The notes beneath the pieces are model-generated. The model was not told where the DNA came from and did no database searches. It was given only the letters and a program-made list of their open reading frames with translations. From positions 38,122-102,121 of the forward strand of contig JAHNUO010000057.1 of assembly GCA_019787685.1 (NCBI GenBank): a DNA stretch of 64,000 bases. Direction: 5' to 3'. Source of the DNA: Chiua virens. Its lineage: Eukaryota; Basidiomycota; Agaricomycetes; Boletales; Boletaceae. The translations under genes were made by a program, and so were the position numbers. Below, piece by piece: positions 47,757-60,376 of this stretch (its first letter is position 1; each line of letters starts with the position of its first letter).

Positions 47757-50700
47757 TCACGGCGTCGCCACCAAATTTGCCCCACTGAGGTGTCCATACA
47801 TCGGATCACCCGACTCAGTCGAGTGCTGTCCCACGTTGAAATCAGACGCAAACATCGACGATACATCCACTGAATTATCGCCAAACATGCTCATCACCTC
47901 TGCTGGAGACGACATGTACAAGCTTGGATCCATTTCCATGGCGGTGGACGTATCCAAAAACGAGGGTAGTGTGAGTGATGAACACCGGTTGGCACCGAGA
48001 TATTGACCAGCTGACCCGCCAGTCGCAGGGTTTGGTGAGAATGGTTGACCAGCTGGTGGGGCATTCGTTAGGTTGACGGTAGGGTCGACAAAGAACTCGG
48101 ACGGAGAAAACGCCTCCTCCGGGCTGCTGTGATGGGAACTACCATCACTACCAGGGCCCCCTTTTGCCACGCTGGGGGTCTTTTTTCGCACCGGTCTGAT
48201 CCATGGCGGTCGCGTGGTCGACTGCTCCTGGGAGTCAGGCCGAGTAGGTTCAAGATGAATTTGTGTGACTGCACACAGTTACCAGTGAGCCGTAGTCGTC
48301 ACCATTAGAGCTGGAAACTAACTCACGGCGACACAATTCCTCCATTAGGTCACCCGACCTTTGGCCACATACGTATCTCCCACTAAACCTGCGCAGCAAC
48401 CCAACACAGGATCGAAGTGCTTCCAGGGCTGTCTGAATCAGGGACTGGAGCTTGTCACTCTTGCAGTTGATCAATATAGCCAGAAGAGTGCGTCCAGCCT
48501 GAGTCAATTGGTGAATGACGTGGACCCCATCTAGGGATAAATGATCGGTGAGTATGTCAGACATCGGGCATCAAAGCCAACTCACAATAGGTCATCAGTC
48601 CCTTTGCTGCGACGTGCATGTGTGCTGAGATAATTTGCAATGCACACGCATGGGCTGCGGTCATCGCCTCTCCTTCAATGTCGCCTGGTTCCTCCTCTGT
48701 CGAGCCACTGTAAACCTTCTCCGCCACGAAATTAGAGAATCGGTGCCTGTGAATTAACATCCGGACAAACTGTTCAGCACAGTGAAGTCGGACCGCTTGC
48801 GTCACCCGGATGACATCATCGCTGGCCAGGGTCTCTGACGTATGGGCCCAATAAGGCGGAATTGAGCGGTGGATTTTGTCCAGCAAACTTTCTTCTTCGC
48901 GGAGATCCTTTGGTCGCATGTGACCGGAGAGCACTCCAGCTGCATGCAACAAGAAAGGGGAAGAGTCGCCAAGTCGATGGCGCGGTGGCGAAATGTCCAA
49001 CACAGATTCCATGACGACCATGATTCGGGTCGCTGCAACGAAAGCGCTCATTCGACTTTCTGTGCCTGCGGGCTGCGGTTGCATGCCGTCACGAGTCACA
49101 AATTCGTCATCGACGATCGCCGGCTCCCCTATGTCGCAATCCCGAAGGCGGATCATAGGCGGCCTGCCAAAGTGTGCTGATAGTTGTTTGTCCCAGGTAT
49201 ACACGCACCAGAAGGTGCGCTTACGAACCTCGTCCTCGATGGGGTCAAAGAGATCATATGTATCGGCCGAACGGTGCAACCCGGCGTCAATCGAAACCGT
49301 GATGGCCTCTGATAGCAGGGCGGCAGCTTTGGAGAGCTTCCCCAATCCTACTGCGTATACAGCAGCTACCAGATCCGCTTGGATGGTGTAGAGCGTGGGG
49401 CGGTCTGCGATCGGAAGCGTTCGGAGGCGGCCAAAAAGCTCAAACCACTGTGTGCCTGCCGATATTCCTTCACTAGGATCCGACCGGACGCGGGGGTCAT
49501 CAATGTGGCGCGATGCCAGGCAACAGATGGCAACAATAAAGGCCGCGAAGCCAGGTTCTGCCCATTTTCGAGGGTTCCCGTAATCCTGTGAACAAAAATG
49601 AGTGGCAGAACGAACGTAATTATGAAGTGAACGAACCGCTAAGAACGTGGGAACATGCAGAAATGGGAGGAGGTAGTAGGATGTACAAAGATAGCATTGC
49701 ACCAAACTGCCATGATAACGTGGTTAGAAGCACCCGAAATGCGGCACAAGGGGGAAGATCACCTGTCCATCAGCTCGGGGACGATATATGAGGTTATGAG
49801 CCGCCAGAGTGTCTCAGGGTTCACGTCAGTGCGTTTCGGCGTCCGGTTGGGGAACCAAGTGATGTTAGTGGAGGAGGGTGATTGGTTGCCAACCCAGTTC
49901 GCATCGAGGACACTCTTGTCCGCTTCTGCCTTGATAGGGGTATGGTTTTCCACCAGGAGATCGAGAAGAGGTAGACCAGATGTTTCACCTTGCCATCGCG
50001 TGTATCCCTCGTCGTCGAAATAGAGGTATGAGGCATGTATTCGAGACGTCTCTTCAATGGGTAGTTCGGCCGCAGACCCGTTCTGTGGGAGCGAAGAATG
50101 ACCCGGAACGGAGCAAAATGCCGTAGTGGGGCTTTCCTGCCTTGGTGAGTCCCTGGTGGGCTGGGTTGTAAAATGAGTTGATGGATTTGTAAGTGGGAAA
50201 ACATGGAGCGAAGGGGGAGGGACACCCGAGGGAAAAGTGTGATTCATAGAAGCAAATGTGGATAGCGGGCTCGTGACGTTCGGATCTACTGTGAGATGTT
50301 GGGACGGGCTGAGACCAGCGGCAAAGACAGCTGGGGGGATGGCCTGGATGAGGGTCTCAAGCTGATGCATTCTATCTTCAAGGGTAGCGGTGCGTCTGGT
50401 ATGCTCCAAGATAAGAGTGACCGTACGGGGTGCGTGAGTGTACGTACTTTGATTTGTGGGGGTGTGTACGTTTCCCCGGCTCTTCGAAGGTACACGGGGA
50501 GTTGGCAGTCAAGCAAGCCTGGCACGGATGACCTTCATCACATTTTATTCTCCGTCGTCTGAAGTTGGACATGATCAGCAAGACGGATCCCGAGTGGGGA
50601 TGTTGATGGAGCGCACCGACAACGATCACACGCCCTGTCCGAGTACTATCAGAGGAGCGCTGTCAAGGAGTCAAAGGGAATAGACAGACCTGCTAAGCTT

Positions 50701-50763
50701 GAACCTGCGCTCCTTGAGAATTGATTGTTGTGGTTTTTCCTGTTGTTCTTGAGTAGGTGACAT
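47757..50763 (-). CDS. Zn(II)2Cys6 transcription factor with fungal-specific TF domain
   Basis: ATG at 50763 (MSPTQEQQEKPQQSIL) begins a nuclear regulator. Exons two and three together encode the binuclear zinc cluster: ACDRC then RRRRIKCDEGHPCQAC and NSPC, spacing C-x2-C-x6-C-x5-C-x2-C-x6-C, a perfect match. A leucine-containing linker (RMHQLETLIQAI) may dimerise. The middle region (about 48560-49590) holds the fungal-specific TF domain, with AGLHRSADTYDLFDPIEDE and RKRTFWCVYTWDKQLS as its core block. The C-terminal exons are Ser/Pro/acidic, ending at 47757, and may activate transcription. Such factors often control nearby metabolic or hydrolase genes. Its neighbours are the protease and the UbiA pair, but the target is not known. 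Confidence 0.9.
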
Positions 50764-53700
50764 TGTCGAGGAGTGAAAAACAGAGAGCTAACGGCTATAA
50801 GTATTAGTTCCAATTCATCAAACTGGCATCATGTAACTCGGCGCCGGGCCGAACGGGAGATTCCGTCTTTGAACCATATCGGGAAATCAATTACAACGTC
50901 TGGGTTCCTGAAACAGCCGTGTGACTCATTGGCTCAGCGCTCATCCTCATTCCAATCGTACTGGGACCTTGTTCGCGAACCACCAGCGAGATCGTCGCGA
51001 TTTAGTGCTGATTGAACTCCTTCTTCATCCCCTTTCTATTCCTTGTCTTGATGCTCTGCATGCCTGTTCGCCGATCACATCTTCCGAGCACTCTCTTTTG
51101 GGTAGCAGTCTCGACATCCATGCTGTGCAGCGCAAGAGACATGTGCACTGGGACCCAAGTTTCGGCATCTGTTCTAAAGAATGAAAGTTGGAACCATTGA
51201 TGGCGGCCATATGTTGTATCACAATTCTCCGCGGACTTGACCATCCACAAAAAAACGCTGTGAACTTGGCTCGGCTTCCCAATCTGAGTCCCCTGCTCCC
51301 CCTGGCCTCTTCATTGCGGATGAACGGACCCCACCCCACAGCTTCGCAGCCTCGTGAACTGATCTCTCCAACCAAGAAAGAGGGTTTAACCAAACATGAG
51401 TGTTTAATTGGGTGCGTTGAGCGATATTGGCCTGTTAGAATCCGGAACAATGCATCACGACTTGCCAGGAACTAGCCAGGTAACTAGGCTTGCTTATGGC
51501 TTACGGACAAATAGACATAAATACCTCACCAGGTCATGACATTGGCAAGCAAAAGTCACCGTAACAAGTCGTGCGGATGTGGGGCAAGAAAACTGATTGG
51601 GGTCGGGGGGGCCGAAACACGATTCGCGGCGCTTACATTTATACTGGTCAAAAGACACCAGAAAGCGTAGGTGATATATCGCACCATAACACCTTATCTC
51701 GTTCAAGTTCGCCAACGAGAATTGGTTTCGACTTGTCCGTATGAAACGGGACGGACGCCGGGAGACGTCCCGTAATAATAATAAGAAAAAAAATGGTCTT
51801 GTGGCCTCCATCTATCGTCGATGAATATGCGAAGCTGGCGGTGTTTAAGCCTGTCATCCAGGATCATGGGAGCTTCGATGAGAAGCCGGAATGGGAATGT
51901 CGACCCAGTGACTCCGGCTCACCGCTCACGACACATGATGCCCGGGTCTCGAGGAACAACTCACAATCACCCATATTGACACCGCGGCGTGTAATGCGGA
52001 CACAGTACACACTGCAGCATTGCCGAGCGGCGGGATCGTCATCTCATTATTAGATTACCGTGGATCCTGCTGCATTAGCCTGGGGGTGGGGTTACAAAGA
52101 TAGCACATGACCGTTACCGCAATGTATTGTTTGCTTTCTGGATAACCTGGCACAAATAATTTTCCACAAAGCCAATGGCGCAAACTGCTTACCCCGCAGT
52201 CGTAAAACATGCCCATGTTATCGGATGGGACTCGCCGCTGTCACTATACAGTACCCTGGCACCGAATGGAGCCCCGTTTCTGATCATCAGTGGAGACTTG
52301 ACGGCTAACGCGGACGATAAATTGCGAAGCTTGGCGCGGGTTTTCCAAGAGATGTGCTGAGATTCGGTCATGTTCTTGTCAACTCGAACCCAAGACCAAA
52401 AATATCAACGAGATGTGACCCGTTTTGGTTGAAATCACCCCGAACGTCGGTGGTGGTGATTATGTTCCTCACGCTGGTCCAATTGATCAACGTGCACGTC
52501 CGAGTCTATCAACAGCCTATGCCACTGCAACTGTGTCCATTGATGTAAATCGATCCTTGAAGGTGTTATTCACAACGCACCATATAGTGGTACGCGTTGA
52601 AAAGTAGTCGGAAGTCCATGCCGCCGTTTCGGATGGGGAGACCCGTGGATTTACGGAGCGAAGATGAATGACGGTTGCAACTTCTGCAGCAGAAGCGACT
52701 TGTGCTACATGACCCTTGAAGTTAATTTTGTTGGATAGCGCTCGAGATCCCTGGCACGATACAACTGGTACGTACTCGTTACGTAGCTGTTCGGATTTGA
52801 CTCGGCTTATCCCGAGTTCCGGTTTTAGTCAGCCGCTTTGTGTGCAGCCATTCCGACGTGAACTTATGGAGCATGTTCGAAGGTATCGGAATAATAATAC
52901 AAGGCATGTCCACAGTGGTTTCTGGAGTATCACTCAAACAAGTTCCATCACGTCGGGGGGACTCGGATTACTTACACATATTAAACCTTCCGAGGTCTTC
53001 GTTTTCTGAACGGCGGGCCACGAGGTCGTGCTTCCGGCACAAACACAGTGGAAAGTACCATCATCCTGGGGACCTCTGCCACTGAAGGAATTCTTTCCTT
53101 GTGATCTAATCCGGATTTTTTTCCAAATCGATGGCCCTTGGGCAAATTTTCAGGTGCGTCATTCCCCATTTCCAAACCAACATTTTTGCGATACGCGTTA
53201 TCGCCTCACGGACCAGTCTGGGCTTGTATATCCATGTCCATCCTCAGAGAACGTCCCTTCTTTTTGTTCTGTAGGGGAAAAATGAAAGCATAGCAAAGAG
53301 TGTCTTTTCCATGACGAAATTCTGTTTTTCTCCGTATGAGCTGCACAGCACTCATCCGTCGATCTCGGCGGTGTTGAAATGTTGACGGAGGTTCAGTCGA
53401 CGGACAAATGGTCCAACGCCTCAAGGAATCATGAAAGCAGAAAAGGATCGATAAGGTAATGCTGAAACTTGTTGCCACGCTGCCCGCAAGCTTCGTATCC
53501 CCAGAAAGCGATCGACGGGCCTGTCAGCGGTATGCGTCCTCGCAAGTTTTGTCTAGCAGCTCGGAACCAGCTCGGAGTTGTACATGCATTTTCACAGACG
53601 TATGTCTTGGAACGAACACATGTGTGCATCGTCGAGATCTGAGCAGAGCCATGATGTCCTTATCGTCAAATACGATCGCAAACATTTGCAGGTGCCAACG

Positions 53701-54435
53701 TGGGTTGCTCTCGCACATGGATTTACAAATATGAAAACCCTCTCGTGGCAGGTAGCTTGCGCAACACAATCTGATAGAGGCTGTCCCTCGACTGTCCACA
53801 AGTAGGCGAGACAGCCCAAGTGCTTAATTCCAGATTGAATTGACCGGTATCCTTTTTCACATCCTATTGAATTGTATTCGGGCCATTCAATCGGCAAACG
53901 TGAGATAGATGATAACATTAACATCATATTCCAAGCGCTGCGCCGATAGGCAGTTTGCCTCATTCCAGAAGTAGCATCACCTCGGGGACGCGGGATGTAC
54001 CCACATTTCCCCGATTCTCCAAGGAGAGCTCAGACATACGATACACGCCTCGTGTATAATAAATTTCTGGCAGAATCTAAACAGAAAGCGGAACTTGTCA
54101 TCTGACACTCGGGAGCGGTTCTTTGGTGACTAGTGCGGTGTTGAGGCGGTTGATCGAGTGTGAACGACTTCTGAGCAAAGAATGGATGTCAGACTTGAAC
54201 AGAAAACAAAATCGAGCGAGGAATACGTTCGGGGCATATCCTAGAAATGCCGAGATGTGGTAGGATGGAAGTCCTGTCAATGGATGAACGAGGGGAGTTC
54301 TGGTACCGATTGCGATGTCAACAAGAGGTCCAGGGCGGTCTAGATATGCACAACTTTGAGCAACAGTCACAATCAACCGCTTAGAAGAGGCGGCAGCTTT
54401 GATCGATGACCCCGTGGCGTAGTGCAGCCTAGCTC
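50764..54435. other. Long region without a supported gene
   Basis: There are about 3.7 kb of short open frames in all frames. The longest (141 codons, minus, 51025-51450) lacks any motif. I see no transposase, LTR or tRNA. The 5' part probably holds the promoter of the C6 factor. Confidence 0.45.
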
Positions 54436-55243
54436 TTATACACTCCAAGTTGCGCCTCCCGAGGATGTCGCGCAGGTTCCGCTGTCCTTTGCACGGTCTC
54501 TTGCACCCTCATCTCCCAGTAAAACAAGGTAAACGCGATCATCCTCGGAAACCACCGCAACGACACAAAGGTCTTGGGGGGCCCGATATAATCGATCGAT
54601 AACATGATCACCATCTTGAAAGATCTGCGCTGCGCTGGCTGTTACCGTTACGCCGTTGCAACAGCATAATTGACCGAGGGTCGGACCTCGTGAATTGATA
54701 TACCAAATGTTTTTGGAGCTCGATCTGTCACTGACAGAACCATAAACCTGGGAACGTGGGCTATCGCAAATGTGGAAAGATCGGTCGAGGGCTGGGATGG
54801 GCTTCAGTTTCGAAGGTGAGAGAAAGAGGGTGCGAAGCTGACCAGGGCGGAACTCAAGGGTGGAGTGTTGGAGAAGGACTTTATGACAATAGATGTCTCG
54901 GGTCAGAAGGGGATCCAGGCGGCTCTGGAGTTGTATGAGCTGAGCAAAGGTCCTGAAATAATGGACATTCAACTCCAATGCCTTGGAGTTGGGTGTGCCT
55001 AAAAAATAAACTGGAAATCATCTCGCTGTGATGGCCTCCAAGTGGATCAGAAAATGGCGCTTGGTCAATGTAGTGAAAGTAACTGTGGGCTAGCTCTTGG
55101 AAGAGAGCAGAGACATGACGAAGGTTGTGCCTTCCCGGACGAAGAATGGTTTCCAGATTGCAGATCACCTGCTCATTGATGGGCAAAAAAACGCAAAACT
55201 GTGGTGCAAAAGGCAATGTGCATGTCAATGGTTCAGAAAGCAT
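54436..55243 (-). CDS. Hypothetical protein, uncertain model
   Basis: A frame from ATG at 55243 (MLSEPLTCTLPFAPQFC) runs to about 54990. A second frame continues with VHYFRTFAQLIQLQSRL and a long open stretch to the stop at 54436. One intron or a frameshift near 54985-55030 must connect them; gtttat to ttggag is possible but short (43 nt). The product would be about 250 residues, mostly soluble, with VVAVVSEDDRVYLVLLGDE near the end. I do not recognise the family. No neighbour suggests a function. Confidence 0.35.
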
Positions 55244-57423
55244 GGTCTCTCGACCGACAATTGTAGGCGCGTGGTAGCGGCGTGGCCAGCAACCTGCAAA
55301 CCACACGTTTGATCTCTCGGACCTCAATATCAGTACCCCTAACACGATTCGCCAGCCGTCGATGATGTGCTCAACACAGAATGAAAGGGGAAAAAAATGG
55401 ACTCAGTTCATTCGGTTCAAGTTGTGGCGTTCGAAGTTGATTGGCTTGACGCGTGGTGACGTTGTTGTGTTCCTGAGAGTGACGGAATCGACGGTGGCCC
55501 GGCTCTCGGCAAAGTTTTCCTTCAACTTCCGACAACGACCCTTCGAACACCCCGACACTTCCGAAGGACCTGTCTGTGGAACATTCGGGAGAGGCATACT
55601 GACAGGGGACGCCACCGCCAGTTCAACATGACGTTAAAGAACCATGTGGAGTGGTCAAAGGGTTGTCACGGTCAGATCTTTTCATACAGTCCACTCCGAT
55701 AACATACTCACTGGGTATCGATCATATATCTCAGCATCGCTTTGCCCTTTCCAATTGGCACATCCGAGTCGGGTCCGAGTTTTGAATATCGACCATCGGA
55801 ACATTGAGTCTTTTCTATTCCCAAACGTTTCATCCAACAAGGTGCTTCTCCTGGACGGTTGGACCATTGTCATGACTTGCAGGGTCCACTACCATCCTGG
55901 ACTTGGCAACCTTCGAGGGACCCTGCGGATGGGAAGCGGCATCCCGGTGTAATTTACCCCAAACGTCATTTGCCATTTCCTGTCTGCAGGCCCCTCATCG
56001 AAGAGTTCCACGTTATCACAGTGGTGCTTGGCTTCGACGGACTGCGGGATGGAAAGATGGTCACCTTGTCAACTTAACTTTGTTCAGAACAGGATCTGAT
56101 GACGAAGATGACACTGACGATTGAGTCCCGGAACCCTGACAACTCGTTTGGATCTCTCGACGCCTGATACGGAGGAGCCCGATAGGTGAGTCATCTCAAG
56201 GCGACTTTTTTCAGTTTAATCTCTCTGTTGGAAGCATCGTTCGCCACTGGCATTAACACGGGTTTGCAGTGTCCATCTTGAATGAACACTGCGGGTGAAG
56301 GCAGGCGAAACGAAACCAGTCAATATTAGCACGGTACATACCCGTACCGCAGTCGTCTCGGACACCATCTTGGAATCCGCGGTTTGACAGATTACCCGCG
56401 GTGTGTGGCAGAAACGCCGCGGGTCTTTACAGCCTAATATCTAGACGGCATCATGGCGAGAACAAGAAAATGAACGTGCGTTCGATACTGAGAGAGGGAC
56501 AGTAGCGCTAGCCCAGGCTCGGATCTTAATGCTTCGTATTCGAAGAACAAAACTGCCTTTTGCGTCATATCGACCAAGATTCTGGCTGGGGCACTGATAT
56601 GTCGTTGTCCCGGAGCAGCCCACCATGATGAGGCCTTTTTCACCATCCACATAATGTATCAACTTATCTGGCAATGTACGAGCTGATTGGCAGCTGACGG
56701 CGTTGCGAATTGTACCTTGGCCAACATCCTGGACGTCGCACCCATTCACTAAATGTAAGATAGTTTTGGTGAAGGATCTCGAAGGTCAGACCACCCACTT
56801 GGCTCCTTATCCACATGAATCAGCGGGTGAAACTTGTCGGTCGCCTACAACCCCCCAATGTGGCGGAACAGGCAAACCACTAAATCGAACATCGGATACT
56901 CAGACTCCCCAGACTATATCTCGCCTATTTTGACCATTGTGGCGAGCTAGCAACCAGTTGCCTTGACACTCAACTGGAACACATCCAGTGTAAAACAAAG
57001 CATCCAGATTAGCCTCGTTGGGTATACTGACACCCTCAATTGAAACTGATATTCTAGCGGGAGGTTGTATTTACTTGAGATTTATTGTGTTACAACAATT
57101 CGCCGAAGCCCGTCCCAAGGTAGCAGCACTCATGTCCAACATCAGAAGACACGAGTCAACGAAGAATCAAGTTCCAAATTGCAAAGCCACCTCAAAGATG
57201 CATGTGGAATCGTAACTTGGGTAACGTATGGGTACGGGGAATTAACTCTCCGGTATGAGAATATGCGAGGTAAACGCGATCAATAAAGGATGAACAGGTC
57301 AAATAAAAGTTCACTTTACGTGATGAGTCGTTAAGACATACATCCAGCAAAGTGTGAATGTGCAGCGTCGTAGATCATCACCCAAACATGGGATAATGCG
57401 AGTCCCTCGAAGCGGCGGATAAT
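55244..57423. other. Intergenic with unsupported open frames
   Basis: Frames such as 55644-55952, 55859-56124 and 56441-56749 (minus, 102 codons from an ATG) could be gene fragments but show no family motif. Confidence 0.4.
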
Positions 57424-58851
57424 TCATACTGCATGTCCAACGCTATCAAACTTGAAATCGTTCCCGCGGACATCGAGCTCGTTGGCGTCCACCGAGTCAC
57501 ACATCATCGCTGCCGGGAAACTTCCGTCGTCGGTTTTGCTCTCGGTCAGCGTCGTGACTTGGACGTGCATCCGGCGCCGTCGTTCGGCGCTTGTGTCTAT
57601 GGACGCGTACCCAACGCTGAGGGGCACAGATGCCCCAGTCTGGATCGCCCGATTAGCGAGGCCGACGCGTATGATCACCATGTAGAACGTGATCGAGATG
57701 ATGGGCGTGACCTGGCCAACCAATCAAGGAAGCATTTCAGTTGTAATCGTTTACTCTCCAGACAACGAGCGGAACAGACCGTATCGAGAACTACGTATTG
57801 AGAAGTGGACCGAGTCACGAAGCAAATCAACCCGATGAGGAGGGTGACAGAGTAGATGGCGCCAGCGTCGATGATGACGCGCAGCACAGGTCGTAGTTGA
57901 GACTTTCTGGTAGCTTGTATTCGACTAGTCTTGGTATCGACATACCAGATACGGAAAGCCAACAGCACTGGCGAGAGGTGAGTACCGTGAATTAGCAGTC
58001 TTCACACCGGCGAATGTGCGACGTACAGGTCGACAACAAGTTCTCCGAAAACGCGCATGCCCACCACGCTGTGATCCATAGGGAGAGAGTTCCGCCAAAG
58101 ACCTCATGTTGCTTGACGGCAATCGAGCAGACATACGGCGTTGCAATCCCAGTGACTTGAGAGGCCGTCAACATTCTCACGACAACCCTATACATGGTGT
58201 ACACATACCAGCCACGCCAATCCAAAGTATGACAGGGAGAATGATGCCGACTTTGGATTGATATACTACCCAGCAACGATACAGCTGTCAATGAAAATGG
58301 AATTAACCGACGACGTTCACGTGCGAAGAAGGGAGATACTTGCAATGACGCCATCCCCTACCAGCGTCTGCGCCGTGTAGATGTAATTCTTGTACACAAA
58401 CGTCCAATGCGACACGTTCCCAAAAAATTTATCAGGCCCTCCGGGGATACCTCGAGAAAATATCAAACCCTGTATAATCCTGATGATATCGATAACAAGA
58501 TGCTGTACAAACCAGAGAATAAACGATGTGCATTATTCAGGAAAAGGAACGGAAAAGCACGCACCGCCGTGCTAAAAGTCAGCAGCAAACACGCAACCAC
58601 AAGCATCTTGCGGTTCAAGCGCTGGGCAGACAATTTAGAGGTCGATCTCAACGCCCATACCGTGCCTCCGAACATCAACAAAGAAAAACCTAGATGTTGT
58701 TTCCAAAAATATTTCGTTTTCGTCAGATGTGCATTTTTTTCGGCGATCACGGATCGATGATTCAGAGGTGTTGATTCTTACCATACAAGAGGGACTCCAG
58801 TATCATGGACAGTAGTTCTGCCTGGTCCAACGGTATGTCAAGCGGACCCAT
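57424..58851 (-). CDS. 7-TM membrane protein of a basidiomycete-specific family
   Basis: ATG at 58851 gives MGPLDIPLDQAELLSMILE, spliced to GFSLLMFGGTVWALRS and MLVVACLLLTFSTA. Then GGPDKFFGNVSHWTFVYKN and YIYTAQTLVGDGVIA are joined to LYRCWVVYQSKVGIILPV, a helix pair near VTGIATPYV, LLAFRIWYVDTKTSR, VLRVIIDAGAIYSVTLL and finally PIISITFYMVIIRVGLA before a soluble tail ending at 57424. The order (loop GD.V..YRC.VV, R.WY.D, R.I.DAG.IYS, FYMVIIRVGL) is that of a very common mushroom membrane family with seven helices and no assigned function. A receptor-like or sensor role has been guessed for such families, but nothing here proves it. Two or three middle exon joins are approximate. Confidence 0.72.
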
Positions 58852-60376
58852 CTGTCAACGATCTGCACGTTCGAAAAAGCAGAAATGATTGTCCAGGACG
58901 GAAACCGGACGAGAATTTTGAAAGAAAGGCGAACCTGAGGGTGTTCGGTGGAAAGGGGTAGATAACTGGCACGCGCGAGTTGCCGCGTAGAATATCTGTT
59001 GCATGAGATTCCAGAGAGGTCATAATACTTGCCTGCGGTTGTCGGAACTGTGAAACCGATCTATTACACGACCACATGGTTCAACGTCTTCCTAAGCACA
59101 GCCACTCACTGTCTCAGATAGTCACGTGGCATCCTGACAACTCCAGTTTAGATTTCATGATGTTCAAGCTGGGATGTTCAAATGATAATATGTAAGTTGA
59201 TCCTAGAGGTGAGTGACATCAATCTATAACGATACTCGTCGCCAAAAAGCGTACGAACTCGATCCTGCCAGTGGTTTGTTTCGGACATCGGCGTCATGGC
59301 ACCCGCTGCCCATTCTTCCGCTTTCAGTAAATACCGCGAATCATGTTGCGTTCAAACGTTCATCCCGTGCGCCTGCTTCACACTCGCATCTAGCATAATT
59401 TGTCAAAGACAATCAAGGTACTTGGATAACAAGCACAATAAGTCGAAAAATAAACGAAACGCAGATGAGGATTCCAAAACAGTTACTGTGTTCACCGCGT
59501 TTTCAAGTTGAATATTGAATCCGAATCGATGACGGGCAGAACGGCCCGAGTACCGCGCGTCGTTGAATTTGAGCGGCCGAAGTCGATCGATCTCCTTGGC
59601 TTTACAACCATGGTACCAGACGCACCTGATACGGTTCAACAATAAGTTTGAGGTGCAGAGTCATGTGCTTGGGCCACCAGGTACACGCATCTCTTCCACA
59701 ACAGAAGTGGTCCCGTGACGGTTTACGGAGGTCACATCGGAATATCCCGTTGACATCTATCCTTTGTCTGCCAGTCCTAGCCTACGACTTCAAATTGTTT
59801 CAGTTTAGACCACTTCCCGACAGCCTGCACTGCACAGCATTGATCTTGTAGCTCGCGTTTGAGCGATTGCTGAGAACAAAGAAGCGCTCGTGAAAAGTGG
59901 GAAGTTGACGTGCCGAAACGTATGCATGGCAGCGTACTTACATTCGAAGGAGGTCGAGTGAATTGCATTGCAAGATAGCTCAAGGCCATTTTGTTCCGAT
60001 CCTTCGCGCCGTCTGTACTTCTCTGCCACAGAATAATCTGACAGCGCACCTCATGTCAGCGGAGTGGCATAGTTCAGACTCGGACATGTTTCGATTTCCC
60101 TGTCGTTCAGATAATCGTTACTTGGAATAGTTTATTTTCCGTTGTCCGTGCTATCTATACCCAAGAAAAGAGGCACATGACAAGTCCAGATGAGCGCTGC
60201 GGAAAAAAGGAGGTAATGAATAGCGTGTAATGACGGCCTGCCAAAGCAAAGTGGCAGAAAAAAACAATGGGGGAGAACGAAAAACGACGAAGATGAAGCA
60301 AATACAACACTGGGTCAGATCCGCCCCCGTCTATGATACAACCGCCACGCGCGCGCGGCCTGTCCCTCGAGCATCG
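58852..60376. other. Intergenic, no supported gene
   Basis: This lies between the 7-TM gene and the 3' end of the flippase gene. The open frames are short and featureless. Confidence 0.5.

Noticed and set aside
51025..51450. 141-codon minus-strand open frame
   Set aside because: No motif or splice structure. It sits in a region of similar-length chance frames upstream of the C6 factor.
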